Both the position numbers and the translations under genes were made by a program. A stretch of 64,000 nt of DNA, taken from Actinoplanes xinjiangensis. Its GTDB lineage: Bacteria > Actinomycetota > Actinomycetes > Mycobacteriales > Micromonosporaceae. Shown in pieces: positions 16,007 to 25,440 of this stretch. Location: contig NZ_QGGR01000033.1 in the NCBI RefSeq assembly GCF_003148685.1, positions 40,687 through 104,686 on the forward strand. The letters are read 5' to 3'. Each line of letters starts with the position of its first letter. Position 1 is the stretch's first letter. The notes under the pieces were generated by a model. That model was not told where the DNA came from. It worked only from the letters and a program-made list of their open reading frames with translations, and did no database searches.

Positions 16007-17365
16007 GTGATCGACATGATCGGACAGGCACGGCACCGGGTCGTCGTGATCGGAGCGGGCTTCGGCGGCAAGTACGCCGCCAAGGCGCTGCGCAAGGCCC
16101 CGGCCGACGTCACCGTCATCAACGGCACCAACCACCACGTGTTCGAACCCCTCATCTACCAGGTCGCCACCGGTGTCCTCTCCCCCGGCGAGGTCGCCAC
16201 CCCGGTGCGGGAGCTGTTCCGCGGGCAGCCGAACACCGACGTACTGCTCGGCTGGGTGACCGATGTGGACACCGAGAGCCGTACCGTCACCGCCACCGCG
16301 CCCGGCGGACTGCCCTACCAGGTGCCCTACGACACCCTGATCGTCGCGGCCGGGACCGCCCAGTCGTACTTCGGCAACGACCGGTTCGCCGAGCACACCC
16401 TCAGCCTGAAGAGCATCGACGACGCGGTCGAGCTGCGGTCACGCATCCTCACCGCCTTCGAGATGGCCGAGATCGCCACCGACCCGGCCGAGCAGGCCCG
16501 CCTGCTCACCTTCGCCATCGTCGGGGCCGGGCCGACCGGCGTCGAACTGGCCGGGCAGATCGCCGAGATCGCCCACCGCACCCTCCCCGGCGAGTACCGG
16601 CGCATCGACCCGGCGCAGGCCCGCATCGTCCTGATCGACGCCGCCGACCGCGTCCTGCCCGCCTTCAGCCCCGGTTCGTCCGCAGCCGCCGCCCGCCGGC
16701 TCCGCGACCTGGGCGTCGAGGTCCGGGTCGGCACACTGGTCACCGACGTCGACGCGGGCGGCGTCCAGATCAGCGTCGACGGTGGCGCCCCCGAGCGGAT
16801 CGACGCGATCACCAGGGTGTGGAGCGCCGGGGTGGCCGCCGCGCCGCTCGCCGCCCGCATCGCCGCGGCCACCGGTGCGCCCACCGACCGGTCCGGCCGG
16901 ATCCTGGTCGAGCCCGACCTGACCGTGCCCGGCCATCCGGAGATCTTCGTGGTCGGCGACCTGATGAGCCTCGACGGCCTGCCCGGCGTCGCGCAGGTCT
17001 CCATCCAGGGCGGCGGCTACACCGGGCGGGTCATCCGGCGCCGGCTCACCGGGAAGCCGGCCGGCAAGCCGTTCCACTACTTCGACAAGGGCAACATCGC
17101 GACGGTGTCCCGGTTCTCCGCGGTCGCCGACCTTCGAGGGGTACGCCTCAGCGGGCTCGCCGGCTGGCTGCTCTGGCTCGGCGTCCACTGGGCCTACCTG
17201 CCGCGCGGCCGCAACCGGGCGAGTTCCCTGATCCGCTGGGCGGTCACCTTCCTCGGCCGGAGCCGCCCGGAACGCGCGGTCACCGCCCGCCAGGCCGGCC
17301 TCCCGTCACCCGCCCCCGCCGACCCGCTCCGCGAGCCCGCCCCAGCCGCCGCCCCACACAGCTGA
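16007..17365 (+). CDS. NDH-2-type NAD(P)/FAD oxidoreductase
   Basis: 452 aa pyridine nucleotide-disulfide oxidoreductase of the type II NADH:quinone dehydrogenase group. The FAD-binding motif VVVIGAGFGGKYAAKAL is at the N-terminus, the NAD-binding motif IVGAGPTGVELAGQ is near residue 170, and an FVVGDLMSLDG FAD segment is near 310. A C-terminal hydrophobic stretch (LAGWLLWLGVHWAYLP) suits peripheral membrane attachment. It would pass electrons from NADH to quinone without proton pumping. GTG 16007 has a perfect GGAGGTGA Shine-Dalgarno at 15991-15998; GTG 15995 and ATG 16016 are in-frame alternatives. It is monocistronic, with the palindrome array following. Confidence 0.88.
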   Translation: MIDMIGQARHRVVVIGAGFGGKYAAKALRKAPADVTVINGTNHHVFEPLIYQVATGVLSPGEVATPVRELFRGQPNTDVLLGWVTDVDTESRTVTATAPGGLPYQVPYDTLIVAAGTAQSYFGNDRFAEHTLSLKSIDDAVELRSRILTAFEMAEIATDPAEQARLLTFAIVGAGPTGVELAGQIAEIAHRTLPGEYRRIDPAQARIVLIDAADRVLPAFSPGSSAAAARRLRDLGVEVRVGTLVTDVDAGGVQISVDGGAPERIDAITRVWSAGVAAAPLAARIAAATGAPTDRSGRILVEPDLTVPGHPEIFVVGDLMSLDGLPGVAQVSIQGGGYTGRVIRRRLTGKPAGKPFHYFDKGNIATVSRFSAVADLRGVRLSGLAGWLLWLGVHWAYLPRGRNRASSLIRWAVTFLGRSRPERAVTARQAGLPSPAPADPLREPAPAAAPHS

Positions 17366-17394
17366 CCCGCCCCCGGCTGGTCACCGTCACCCCC

Positions 17395-17573
17395 GGCTGG
17401 CTCCCACCGCTGTCTCAGACGCCCCGAGACAGCGGTGACAACCAGCCACCACCACCCGGCTGGCTCCCACCGACCTCTCGGACGCCCCGAGACAGCGGTG
17501 ACAACCAGCCACCACCACCCGGCTGGTTACCAGCGACGTCTCGGGGGTTCTGAGACAGCGGTGGGAGCCAGCC
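17395..17573. repeat. 53-bp palindrome array, locus 2 (three units, 63-bp period)
   Basis: Units at 17395-17447, 17458-17510 and 17521-17573. Both 10-bp spacers are identical (ACCACCACCC). The array lies in the 436-bp gap between NDH-2 and the receiver gene, which run in the same direction. In the first two units the right arm is GAGACAGCGGTGACAACCAG; the third carries a right arm complementary to the left arm of the first (GGGAGCCAGCC against GGCTGGCTCCC). Confidence 0.9.
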
Positions 17574-17801
17574 GGGGGTGACGGTGACCAGCGGGATCGG
17601 CCCGGCGGGCGCGGGTCGGTGGTGAGCCGCAACCGCGTCGCGGGGTAGGCCCGGGGCCGGGTGGGTGCGGTCGGGGAGGGGTGGACCGTACCGAATAGAA
17701 ACCCGGCGGCAACCCGGATTCGTCTGGGGAAATGAGGGTGCGGGCCGATGACTCGGGTCACCTCGGCGGATCAGCCGCCGGATTCGAGAACCGGAGACAC
17801 C

Positions 17802-18221
17802 ATGACCGCCATGATGGACATCGCGCCCGTTCTCCCGCGTACCGCCTCCGGGCCCATGGTGCTCGTGGTCGACGACGACGAGGACGTCCGTGACCTGGTG
17901 ACCTTCAAGTTGCAGATGGCCGGGTACCGGACCGGGACGGCGGCGGACGGGTGCACGGCGCTGACCCTCATCGGTGAGCTGCGGCCGGATCTGGTGGTGC
18001 TGGACATCGCGATGCCGGGCATGGACGGGCTGAGTGTCTGCTACCGGATGCACGCCGACCCGGCGACCGCCGGAATCCCGGTGATCATGCTGAGCGGAAC
18101 GGCCACCGAGACCGACGTCGATCTGGCGTTCGTGTCCGGCGCCGAGGACTACATGGCGAAGCCGGTGAACATCGGCGAGCTGGTACGACGGGTGAGCTGG
18201 CTGCTTCCGCCACGGCCGTGA
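17802..18221 (+). CDS. Receiver-only response regulator
   Basis: 139 aa. A flexible N-terminus of about 18 residues precedes a single CheY-like receiver: VLVVDDDEDV, phospho-acceptor D68 (LVVLDIAMPGMDG), T/S switch residue in MLSGTA, K in MAKPVN. There is no DNA-binding or enzymatic output domain, so it must work through protein contacts or as a phosphorelay intermediate. The ATG at 17802 has GGAG 5 bp upstream. It lies 43 bp before the CHASE kinase gene and is the only response regulator between 8.6 and 20.4 kb, a stretch with four kinases. Confidence 0.9.
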   Translation: MTAMMDIAPVLPRTASGPMVLVVDDDEDVRDLVTFKLQMAGYRTGTAADGCTALTLIGELRPDLVVLDIAMPGMDGLSVCYRMHADPATAGIPVIMLSGTATETDVDLAFVSGAEDYMAKPVNIGELVRRVSWLLPPRP

Positions 18222-18264
18222 GTTCGGTCTCAGCCCCTCCACCGGGACGCCCGATAAGGCAGGA

Positions 18265-20403
18265 GTGAGAGGCAGGCGGGCGGCCATCAGCGCGCTGATG
18301 GCGGCGGTGGGATGCGGGGTGACGTTCGGCGTCGGCGCCGTCCTGGAACGGCACGACGCCGCCAACGGCGAGGTCCAGATGGACCGCCGCTCCGCCGCCG
18401 CCGCCGAGGCCGTGCGCACCGAGACACAGCGTTACGTCGACACCCTGCTCACCACGGCGGCCGCGGCGGGGGCCCAGGAGGTGCTGACCCGCTCGGAGTA
18501 CGCGGCCCTGACCGAACCGTTGAAGTCGATGAAGCTGGCCGGCGCGAGCACCATCGCCTTCGTCGTACCGGCCGCCGACGACCGGATCGGCGAGGTGCAG
18601 AGCCTGTGGCGGGAGCGGGGGGCGCCGGACCTCGTCCTCGACCCGTACGGCCACGGCGACCACGCCTTCTCGATCTACCTGACCTCGCTGGACGGCAGCG
18701 TCCTCACGCCGGGACTGGACCTGATGCGGGGCGAGGCGCCGGCCGCCGCGTTGGCCGCTTCACGCCGCAGCGGCACGGTGGCCGTCTCGGACACGTACCA
18801 GCTGCTCGTCGACGCGAGGAAGCCACCGGAGGAGCGGCAGAACTCGTTCGTCCTGGCCGCCCCGGTCTATCAGGGCGAGCAGCGGCGGTTCCTGGGGTGG
18901 GTGCTGCTCGGCGTCCGCGGCCAGGATTTCATGGGCGCCACCCTGGCCCGGGCGGGGCAGAACCTGCTGGATCTGACACTGCACGCCGACGATCCGGAGC
19001 GGCGCGAGCTGACCGTCGCCTCGCTGCGGGCGAAGGTCGAGGGAGAGCGCGATCTCATCCGTACGGTCGTCGTGCCCGTCGCCGACGGCACGTGGACCCT
19101 GCATCTGGGCGCGGTGAGGGACCGGCTGCCCGGGGCGACCAGCGGACTTCCGTCGGCGGTCGTCGGGGGCGGCCTCGCTCTGACGACGCTGCTGACGCTG
19201 CTGGTGTGGGTGCTGGTCGCCGGCCGGGAGCGGGCCGAGGAACGGGTACGGCGGGCGACCGAGGAGTTGCTGGCCGGTGAGGAGGAGTCCCGCCGGCAGG
19301 CCGAGCTGCTGCTGGCGGTGCTGGACGGGATCAGTGACGGTGTCGGCGTGGTCGGGCCGGACGGGCGGTTCCTGCTGCACAATCCGGCGGCCCGGCGCAT
19401 CCTCGGCCGGCACGCCGAGCTGATGGCGGCGGGCGGCTGGAAGGACCAGTTCGGGCTGTACCGGCTGGACGGTGTCACCGAGTACCCGCCGGAGGAACTG
19501 CCGCTGACCCGGGCGTTGAACGGGGAGGGCAGTGAGCAGGTGGAGATGCTGGTCCGTAATCCGGCGCACCCGGAGGACCGGGTGATCAGCGTTTCGGCCC
19601 GGCCGATCGAGAGCGCGGCCGGGGAGCGCGGGGCGGTCGCGGTCTTCCACGACATCACCGACCGCAAGCACGTGGAGAACGAGCTGCGCGGGTTCGCCGG
19701 GGTGGTGGCGCACGACCTGAAGGCACCGCTGGCGGCGATACGCGGGTACGCGGAGCTGATCGTCGAGGCGCTGGCCGACCCCGATCCGGCGGCGGTGGCG
19801 GACGCCCTGCGCAGCGCCGGCCGCGTGATGGCCGGCGCGGACCGGATGCACACACTGATCATGGAGCTGCTGGACTACACGGCGGCGCGGGACGCGACGA
19901 TGCGGGTCGAGGACGTGGGCCTGCGGGAGCTGGTCGACGACGTGGTGACGGCCCGGACCGACGCGCCGGATGCGACCGGCTGCCGGCCGGACGTGTTCGT
20001 CGGGGCGCTGCCGCGGGTGCGGGGCGACCGGGTGCTGCTGCGGCAGGTGCTGGACAACCTGCTGGGTAACGCGATCAAGTACACGCCGCCGGGTCAGGCG
20101 CCGCGGATCGACGTGACGGCCCGGGTGGACGGCTCGGGCGCGGTGCGGGTGCAGGTGGCGGACCGGGGCATCGGCATCCCGGACGGCGAGCACGCCGCCG
20201 TCTTCGACAGTTTCCACCGTGCCAGCAACGGCACGGCGATGCCCGGGACCGGGCTCGGGCTGGCCATCTGCCGCCGGATCGTGGAGCGCCACGGCGGTCA
20301 CATCGAGGCCATGCCCAATCCGGGCGGCGGAACGATCTTCGTCTTCACGGTCCCCGGGGTGGCCGCCGAACGAGAACTGCAGGACAACGCGCACACCGTC
20401 TGA
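18265..20403 (+). CDS. CHASE-type sensor histidine kinase with PAS
   Basis: 712 aa. TM1 is about residues 7-27. A large extracellular CHASE-like domain (about 40-285) contains STIAFVVPA, HAFSIYLTSLDGSVLTPGLDL and a conserved NSFVLAAPVYQG strand. TM2 (about 300-320), a coiled coil rich in Glu/Arg and a PAS domain (about 345-465) follow. The H-box is VVAHDLKAPLAAIRGY with H483. N-box DNLLGNAIKYTP, G1 ADRGIGIP and G2 GTGLGLAICRRIVERHGG are intact. It probably partners the receiver protein encoded just upstream. GTG 18265 overlaps its GGAG, so ATG 18298 cannot be excluded as the real start. Confidence 0.9.
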   Translation: MRGRRAAISALMAAVGCGVTFGVGAVLERHDAANGEVQMDRRSAAAAEAVRTETQRYVDTLLTTAAAAGAQEVLTRSEYAALTEPLKSMKLAGASTIAFVVPAADDRIGEVQSLWRERGAPDLVLDPYGHGDHAFSIYLTSLDGSVLTPGLDLMRGEAPAAALAASRRSGTVAVSDTYQLLVDARKPPEERQNSFVLAAPVYQGEQRRFLGWVLLGVRGQDFMGATLARAGQNLLDLTLHADDPERRELTVASLRAKVEGERDLIRTVVVPVADGTWTLHLGAVRDRLPGATSGLPSAVVGGGLALTTLLTLLVWVLVAGRERAEERVRRATEELLAGEEESRRQAELLLAVLDGISDGVGVVGPDGRFLLHNPAARRILGRHAELMAAGGWKDQFGLYRLDGVTEYPPEELPLTRALNGEGSEQVEMLVRNPAHPEDRVISVSARPIESAAGERGAVAVFHDITDRKHVENELRGFAGVVAHDLKAPLAAIRGYAELIVEALADPDPAAVADALRSAGRVMAGADRMHTLIMELLDYTAARDATMRVEDVGLRELVDDVVTARTDAPDATGCRPDVFVGALPRVRGDRVLLRQVLDNLLGNAIKYTPPGQAPRIDVTARVDGSGAVRVQVADRGIGIPDGEHAAVFDSFHRASNGTAMPGTGLGLAICRRIVERHGGHIEAMPNPGGGTIFVFTVPGVAAERELQDNAHTV

Positions 20404-20444
20404 GACCCCGGGTTTATATGCGCTGAGCTGGGTAAACGGCCCGC

Positions 20445-21371
20445 ATGCCGACGGTAATGGTCTTCGCCCCGGTCCCGCAGCTCACGGTGACCATCGAGCA
20501 GCAGCCCGGCGATCGCCCGGAACTGCACGTCCATCCCGGCGGGCAGGGTGTCTGGCAGGCCCGGATGTGCGCCGGGCTGGGCGCGTCGGTCACCCTCTGC
20601 GCCGCCGTCGGCGGCGAGATCGGCGCGGTCGCCGCGGCACTGATGAACAACGAGAACATGACGGTACGGGCGGTGCAGCGCCAGAGCGGCACCGGATGGT
20701 ACGTCCACGACCGGCGGGACGGGTCGCGCGACACCGTGGCCGAGTTCGCCGGCGACCCGCTCGGCCGCCACGACCTGGACGAGCTGTACAGCACCACCCT
20801 CGCCGAAGGGCTGCGCGCCGACATCAGCATCCTCAGCGGGCCGGCCGCCCCCGAGGTCGTCCCCGCCGAGGTGTACCGCCGGCTCGCCGCCGACCTGGGC
20901 ACCCATGGCCGTACGGTGGTCGCCGACCTGTCCGGTGACCATCTCACCTCGGTCCTCGACGGCGGTGTGGCCTTCCTCAAGATCAGCCACGAGGAGCTGA
21001 TCGACGCCGGGCGGGCCGCCGACGACAGCGACGAGGCACTGGTGGCCGCCGCGCGGGGCCTGCACGAGGACGGCGCCGGATCGGTGCTGATCAGCCGCGC
21101 CGACCGGCCCGGCATCGCGCTGCTCGACGGCGAGGCACTGCTCGTCGACCTGCCGGCGTTGCAGGTCGTCGAGCACCGCGGCGCCGGCGACTCGATGACC
21201 GCGGGCGCCGCCACCGTCCTGGCCGGTGGCGGTGACCTGAAGGAGGCGGTCCGCACCGGCGCGGCGGCCGGCGCCCTCAACGTCACCCGGCACGGCCTCG
21301 GCACCGGCCGTCACGACGCCATCGTCGAACTCGCCGACCGGGTCCGGCTCACCCCGGTGCTCGCCGGCTGA
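20445..21371 (+). CDS. PfkB-family carbohydrate kinase
   Basis: 308 aa ribokinase/1-phosphofructokinase-fold enzyme. The N-terminal PfkB signature region is HPGGQGVWQARMCAGLGASVTLCAAVGG, and the C-terminal signature EHRGAGDSMTAGAATVLAGG has catalytic base D249. The family transfers phosphate from ATP to a sugar or sugar phosphate. The GGQG in place of the usual GGKGxN leaves substrate choice open, as does the absence of a PTS or sugar regulator nearby. The start ATG 20445 has only a weak Shine-Dalgarno sequence. It stands alone between the CHASE kinase and a GT39-like gene. Confidence 0.85.
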   Translation: MPTVMVFAPVPQLTVTIEQQPGDRPELHVHPGGQGVWQARMCAGLGASVTLCAAVGGEIGAVAAALMNNENMTVRAVQRQSGTGWYVHDRRDGSRDTVAEFAGDPLGRHDLDELYSTTLAEGLRADISILSGPAAPEVVPAEVYRRLAADLGTHGRTVVADLSGDHLTSVLDGGVAFLKISHEELIDAGRAADDSDEALVAAARGLHEDGAGSVLISRADRPGIALLDGEALLVDLPALQVVEHRGAGDSMTAGAATVLAGGGDLKEAVRTGAAAGALNVTRHGLGTGRHDAIVELADRVRLTPVLAG

Positions 21372-21549
21372 CCTCCGCCGGGTGCACCGGACGTTCACGG
21401 GAAGTTCGGCCCGGACGGGCGGCGACCTACCACCCCGGTGCCTAGGCTGATCGCTCCGCAGCCGTGCCCGGGAGCCCGTCATCAGCGTCGTCACCGCACC
21501 GAACCCCGTCCGGACCCTCCCGGGGCTTCGGCTCCGGCCCCTCGTATGG

Positions 21550-22899
21550 GTGCTCCCGCCGCTGGTCACGGCGATCATCGGCGGCTGGCGGGCGACCGGG
21601 GCGTCGCTCTGGGCCGACGAACTCGCCACGTGGGGGGCGGTCCGCCTCGACTGGGAGCAGCTGTGGCGCCTCGGCGGGTCGGTGGATGCGGTCGTCACGC
21701 CGTACTACGCGGCACTGAAGGTGTTCGCCGGGTTCGCCGGGACCGGCACGCTCGCGCTGCGCCTGCCGTCGCTGATCGCCGCCGTCCTCACCGCCGTGGT
21801 CGTCGCCGAGCTCGGCCGCCGGGCCGCCGGGGACACCGTCGGGCTGCTGGCCGGACTGCTGTGGGCGGTGCTGCCGGTCACCTCCCGCTACGCGCAGGAG
21901 GCGCGGCCGTACGCCATCGCCGTGCTCTGCGCCGCGCTCGCCCTCCTCGCGCTGATCCGCCTCCTCGAGCGGCCGGGTCCGGGCCGCGCCGCGGTCTACG
22001 CGGCCGCCGTCGCCGCCACCGGTCTCCTCCACCCGCTCAGCGCCCTGCTCATGGTCGCCGGTCACGCCCTCGCCGGGGTTCGGACGTGGCGCTTCTGGCT
22101 GCCCGCCACCGTCGTCGGCGGGCTGCCCGCGGCCGCCCTGCTGCTGTACGCCACCCGCCAGACCGCGCAGATCTCCTGGATCAGCCCGGTCGGCGTGCAG
22201 ACGCTGCGCCTGCTGCCCGCGCAGCTCTTCGTCTCCGCGATCGCCGGCGGCATGGTGCTCGCCCTCGCCGTCGTCGGGCTGCGCCGTGACCGGATCGGGC
22301 TCACGCTCGCCGCGGCCGGGTTCGTGCCGCCCGCACTGCTGCTCGCCGTCGGGACCGTCGCCGAGATCTGGGTGCCCCGGTACGTGCTCGTCGCCATGCC
22401 GGCGCTCGTCGTCCTCGCCGCCCGCGGTGCCGGCACCCGGACCACCGCGATCATCGGGCTGGTCGCGCTCCTCGGCTGGCCCACCCAGGTCGACATCCGG
22501 GAGCCGGCCGGGCACGGGCAGGACTCGGCCCGGATCGCCCCGATCGTCCAGCCCCGGTACCGGGCCGGCGACGTCGCCGTGTTCCCCGACGGGCCGTCCA
22601 GCATCGGATGGGCGCCGCGGGACATGTGGGCGCGCTATCTGCGGGATCCGCGGCCCGCGGACGTTCTCGCCGTGGCCGGGCAGCGGGCCGACGGGCGGTT
22701 CCTCGCCCGGGAGTGCCCGCAGGCCACCTGCCTGGGCTCACCGGCCCGGATCTGGATCATCCGGGTCGACTCGCCGGCCGATCCGCTGGCGGACATGTCG
22801 GACGCCAAACGGGCCCGGATCGGCGGTTCGTACCGGGTGGTGCAGCGCTGGAGCCACCCGCTGCTCGGGATCACGCTGATGGAGCGCACCGCCCGTTAG
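21550..22899 (+). CDS. GT39-like membrane glycosyltransferase
   Basis: 449 aa, polytopic. Early acidic motif ASLWADELATW, then YYAALKVFAGFAGTGTLALRLPSL and RYAQEARPYAIAVL, as in bacterial polyprenyl-phosphate-sugar-dependent GT-C enzymes (GT39/PMT superfamily). About 9-10 TM helices are followed by a soluble C-terminal part of about 130 residues. The start is unclear: GTG 21550 falls inside what reads as TM1 (LVWVLPPLVTAIIGG), and the frame stays open to at least 21463 without a standard start codon. The true N-terminus may be longer than drawn. Acceptor and donor are unknown. Confidence 0.78.
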   Translation: MLPPLVTAIIGGWRATGASLWADELATWGAVRLDWEQLWRLGGSVDAVVTPYYAALKVFAGFAGTGTLALRLPSLIAAVLTAVVVAELGRRAAGDTVGLLAGLLWAVLPVTSRYAQEARPYAIAVLCAALALLALIRLLERPGPGRAAVYAAAVAATGLLHPLSALLMVAGHALAGVRTWRFWLPATVVGGLPAAALLLYATRQTAQISWISPVGVQTLRLLPAQLFVSAIAGGMVLALAVVGLRRDRIGLTLAAAGFVPPALLLAVGTVAEIWVPRYVLVAMPALVVLAARGAGTRTTAIIGLVALLGWPTQVDIREPAGHGQDSARIAPIVQPRYRAGDVAVFPDGPSSIGWAPRDMWARYLRDPRPADVLAVAGQRADGRFLARECPQATCLGSPARIWIIRVDSPADPLADMSDAKRARIGGSYRVVQRWSHPLLGITLMERTAR

Positions 22900-23036
22900 G
22901 CGGGCCGCCCGCACGGCGACTCGATCGTCCCCGGTCGGCAGCCGCCGGAAATCCCGCCGCTCGTGGCGGTAATGCCGGGCCGTTCTCCGGACACCGACAG
23001 AAGTGGCAGGGTGTTCGGGAGTCTCGGGGAGGCGCG

Positions 23037-23651
23037 GTGGGCGACGATGCTGCCGGCGAGGAGCGGTTCGACCGGCTGTGGCGGGAGCATGCGGCCGCGG
23101 TGCTGGCATATGCCCGGCGACGGGTCGACGGCGAGCAGGCCGACGAGGTCGTCGCCGAGACCTTCGTGATCGCCTGGCGGCGGCTCGGTGACGTTCCGGA
23201 AGCGGCCCGGCCATGGCTGTTCGGGGTGGCCCGCAAGGTCGCCGCCAACCTGCGCCGCAGCGAGCGACGGCGGGACGCGCTCCACGACCGGCTCGCCCGG
23301 GAGCAGCGGACCGGGGTCCCGGAGACGGGCGACGACGGGCGGGCCGGGCGGGCGCTCGCCGAACTGCCGGCCGACGACCGTGAGCTGCTGATGCTCCTCG
23401 CCTGGGACGGTCTGAGCCGGCCCGAGGCAGCCGCAGCGCTCGGGTGCTCACGGGCGACTCTGGCCGTTCGGTTGCATCGGGCCCGGCAACGCCTGCGGAC
23501 CGCCATGAAACGCCTCGCCGACGACACCGCACCCCGGCCCGCAACACCCCCGCCCACTGCCGGGCGGGCCGTCGGTGGGGCCGGCCCCACCGTTCCGGAG
23601 GCCCGATCCGCTGCCACCTTTCCCGCGACCACACCAGGAGGCCCCCGATGA
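23037..23651 (+). CDS. ECF-family RNA polymerase sigma factor
   Basis: 204 aa. Sigma-2 region FDRLWREHAAAVLAYARRRVDGEQADEVVAETFVIAWRRL is near the N-terminus, RPWLFGVARKVAANLRRSERR follows, and sigma-4 is at about 105-160 (LPADDRELLMLLAWDGLSRPEAAAALGCSRATLAVRLHRARQRL). A Pro/Ala-rich tail of about 40 residues follows. GTG 23037 has GGGGAGG 4 bp upstream. The stop overlaps the next ATG as ATGA, tying it to the putative membrane anti-sigma partner. It is a SigE-like ECF factor that would switch on a stress or envelope regulon. Confidence 0.9.
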   Translation: MGDDAAGEERFDRLWREHAAAVLAYARRRVDGEQADEVVAETFVIAWRRLGDVPEAARPWLFGVARKVAANLRRSERRRDALHDRLAREQRTGVPETGDDGRAGRALAELPADDRELLMLLAWDGLSRPEAAAALGCSRATLAVRLHRARQRLRTAMKRLADDTAPRPATPPPTAGRAVGGAGPTVPEARSAATFPATTPGGPR

Positions 23652-24805
23652 GCCGTGATCAACTGCCGGCCGGCCTGCTCGCGGCGAACCCGGTTCCGGG
23701 CGCTGAGCCCGGTGACCGGGAGCGGCTCGCCGCGATCAGGGCCGCCGTCGACACCCGGCGAGACGTCGCCGCGCGGACCGGTGCACCCGCGCGGCGCCGG
23801 ACCGGCCTGCCCGGCGTTCTGTTCGCCGGGCCACGCCGCGGTCGGCGGATCGCCGTGCTCGCCGGTCTGACCGTCGCCGCGGTGAGCGTGTCCCTGGGCG
23901 TCACGATCCTCGGGCCGGGGATGCACGACCGTGGGGAGGATCGGCTGATCACCGCGGCGGTCGCCGCCGACGGCACGCTGAGCTGCGACGGAAACCACGA
24001 GGGTCATGCCCGGCGGATCCGGCCGGACCGGGCGGAGGTGCGGTTGTTCCCGACGGTGGTGCCGGCCGGCTGGCAGCTCCTCGACGTGTTCGCTCGCGAT
24101 TCGACCGGCCCGGCGGCCTGCGTCACCCCGTCGCTGGTGGCCGGGGACTTCGACGATCAAGGCGTGATGCGGGGCGGCGTGTGGGTGAACGGGCCGGTCG
24201 ACCGGATCTCCTACGAGGGTGGCCCCCAGGCGGTCCCGGCACCGACCCGCGCCGAGGACGTCCTCAACGGCCGGCCGGCCGTCCGGTACGCATTCCACCA
24301 GGAGGACCGGACGACCTACTCCTGGCTCTGGTCCGACGAGCGGGGCAGGCACTGGCAGGCATCGGTGGCCGGGTACTCCCTGGACCGGGCGAGGCAACTG
24401 ATGGCCGCGGTCGGCACCGACGGCGACCAGGTCGTGTGGGGCGCCGGCAAGGCACCGGGGCTGCGGGTTCTGCACCTGCGGACCGGCCGGCCGTACCCGC
24501 CGCAGACGTCGTTCGAGGCCTGGCACATCAGGTTCTCCGTCGGCGGCCGGGAACGTGTCATCTCGGCCGACAGCGACCGGTTGCTCCCGCTGGCCGCCGA
24601 GATCCGGCCCGGCCTGCGGCTCGGCGACCTGGCCGGTCGTCCCGAGATCGACTGGTCCGCGCAGATCTACTACGAGCCACAGGCGGGCATCCGGGTCGTC
24701 GCCGACGTCCAGGGCGACGCCGACGACGTCCGGGCGATCCTCGCCGGCCTCCGCCGGCTTCCGGCCGATGATCCGCGACTCGACGAGTACGCCCTACGGG
24801 AGTGA
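23648..24805 (+). CDS. Membrane-anchored partner of the ECF sigma factor (putative anti-sigma)
   Basis: 385 aa, single-pass. A cytoplasmic N-terminus of about 65 residues (PGDRERLAAIRAAVDTRR region) precedes a TM helix at about 74-92 (IAVLAGLTVAAVSVSLGVTIL). The large extracytoplasmic domain holds two Cys (SCDGNHEG and AACVTPS) that could form a disulphide. Many actinobacterial ECF genes are followed by such CU044_5270-like proteins. No zinc-binding HxxxCxxC anti-sigma motif is present, so the anti-sigma role is inferred from operon structure: the 4-bp ATGA overlap with the sigma gene. A sensor or effector controlled by that sigma is the alternative. Confidence 0.7.
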   Translation: MSRDQLPAGLLAANPVPGAEPGDRERLAAIRAAVDTRRDVAARTGAPARRRTGLPGVLFAGPRRGRRIAVLAGLTVAAVSVSLGVTILGPGMHDRGEDRLITAAVAADGTLSCDGNHEGHARRIRPDRAEVRLFPTVVPAGWQLLDVFARDSTGPAACVTPSLVAGDFDDQGVMRGGVWVNGPVDRISYEGGPQAVPAPTRAEDVLNGRPAVRYAFHQEDRTTYSWLWSDERGRHWQASVAGYSLDRARQLMAAVGTDGDQVVWGAGKAPGLRVLHLRTGRPYPPQTSFEAWHIRFSVGGRERVISADSDRLLPLAAEIRPGLRLGDLAGRPEIDWSAQIYYEPQAGIRVVADVQGDADDVRAILAGLRRLPADDPRLDEYALRE

Positions 24806-24822
24806 GACCCGGCGGCCGGCGA

Positions 24823-25440
24823 TCAGGCGCCGGGGTTCCCGACGATCAGGTCCGCGTTCGCACGGACCTGATCGGCCGCGTAGAAGGCGTCCTCCTGCCG
24901 GGCCCAGCGGTCCCAGTGCGGGGCATAGGTCTCCCCGTCCCGGGCGAGGGCCCGCCGCCTACGCTCCGCGGTGGGGGCGTCCACCCAGACCAGCCGCCAG
25001 AGGTACGGCCGGAGCACCCGCCCACCCGCGCCGACGCCCTCGACGACCAGCCAGTCGCCGTCCGGCACCGGGTGCTCCTCGGCGTAGGCGCCCGCCGCCC
25101 AGTCGAAGCGCCGCCACACGGCCCGCCGGCCCTCGGCGAGCGGCTCCAGCACCCAGGCACGTAACGCGTCGACGCCCTGCCGGAGGCCGTCCCATCCGGC
25201 GTACAGGTCGTCCATGTGGATCAGCGGCGCGCCGAGCCGTTCCGCGACGCCCCCGGCCAGGGTGGTCTTGCCGGCCCCGGACCGCCCTTCGACCGCGATC
25301 ACCCGCCGGCGCCCGTCCGGCGGGGTGGCCCGGGCCCAGTTCACCACCGTGGTGACGGCCTCGCCGAGTGCGGACGGGTCGCTCAGGTCGTGCGGCGGGC
25401 CGGCCGGGGCCGGCAGCGGCCGGGTGATCGGGTTGCGCAT
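24823..25440 (-). CDS. P-loop nucleoside/nucleotide kinase-like ATPase
   Basis: 205 aa, resembling uridine kinase-like proteins. Walker A is VIAVEGRSGAGKTTLAGG, followed by an acidic substrate motif HMDDLYAGWDGL and a later VVEGVGAG Walker-B-like strand. The C-terminal half has many Arg residues (AERRRRALARDGETYAPHWDRW), as in the lid of small-molecule kinases. The ATG at 25440 gives MRNPITRPL with AAGG 8 bp upstream. The frame stays open upstream to 25590, so a longer N-terminus is possible but reads as low-complexity. It is convergent with the sigma operon (17-bp gap). The exact substrate is unknown. Confidence 0.75.
   Translation of the reverse strand: MRNPITRPLPAPAGPPHDLSDPSALGEAVTTVVNWARATPPDGRRRVIAVEGRSGAGKTTLAGGVAERLGAPLIHMDDLYAGWDGLRQGVDALRAWVLEPLAEGRRAVWRRFDWAAGAYAEEHPVPDGDWLVVEGVGAGGRVLRPYLWRLVWVDAPTAERRRRALARDGETYAPHWDRWARQEDAFYAADQVRANADLIVGNPGA

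Noticed and set aside
17395..17573. CRISPR array
   Set aside because: Repeats are 53-bp self-palindromes with fixed 10-bp spacers that are identical within this locus. There are at most three units and no cas genes.
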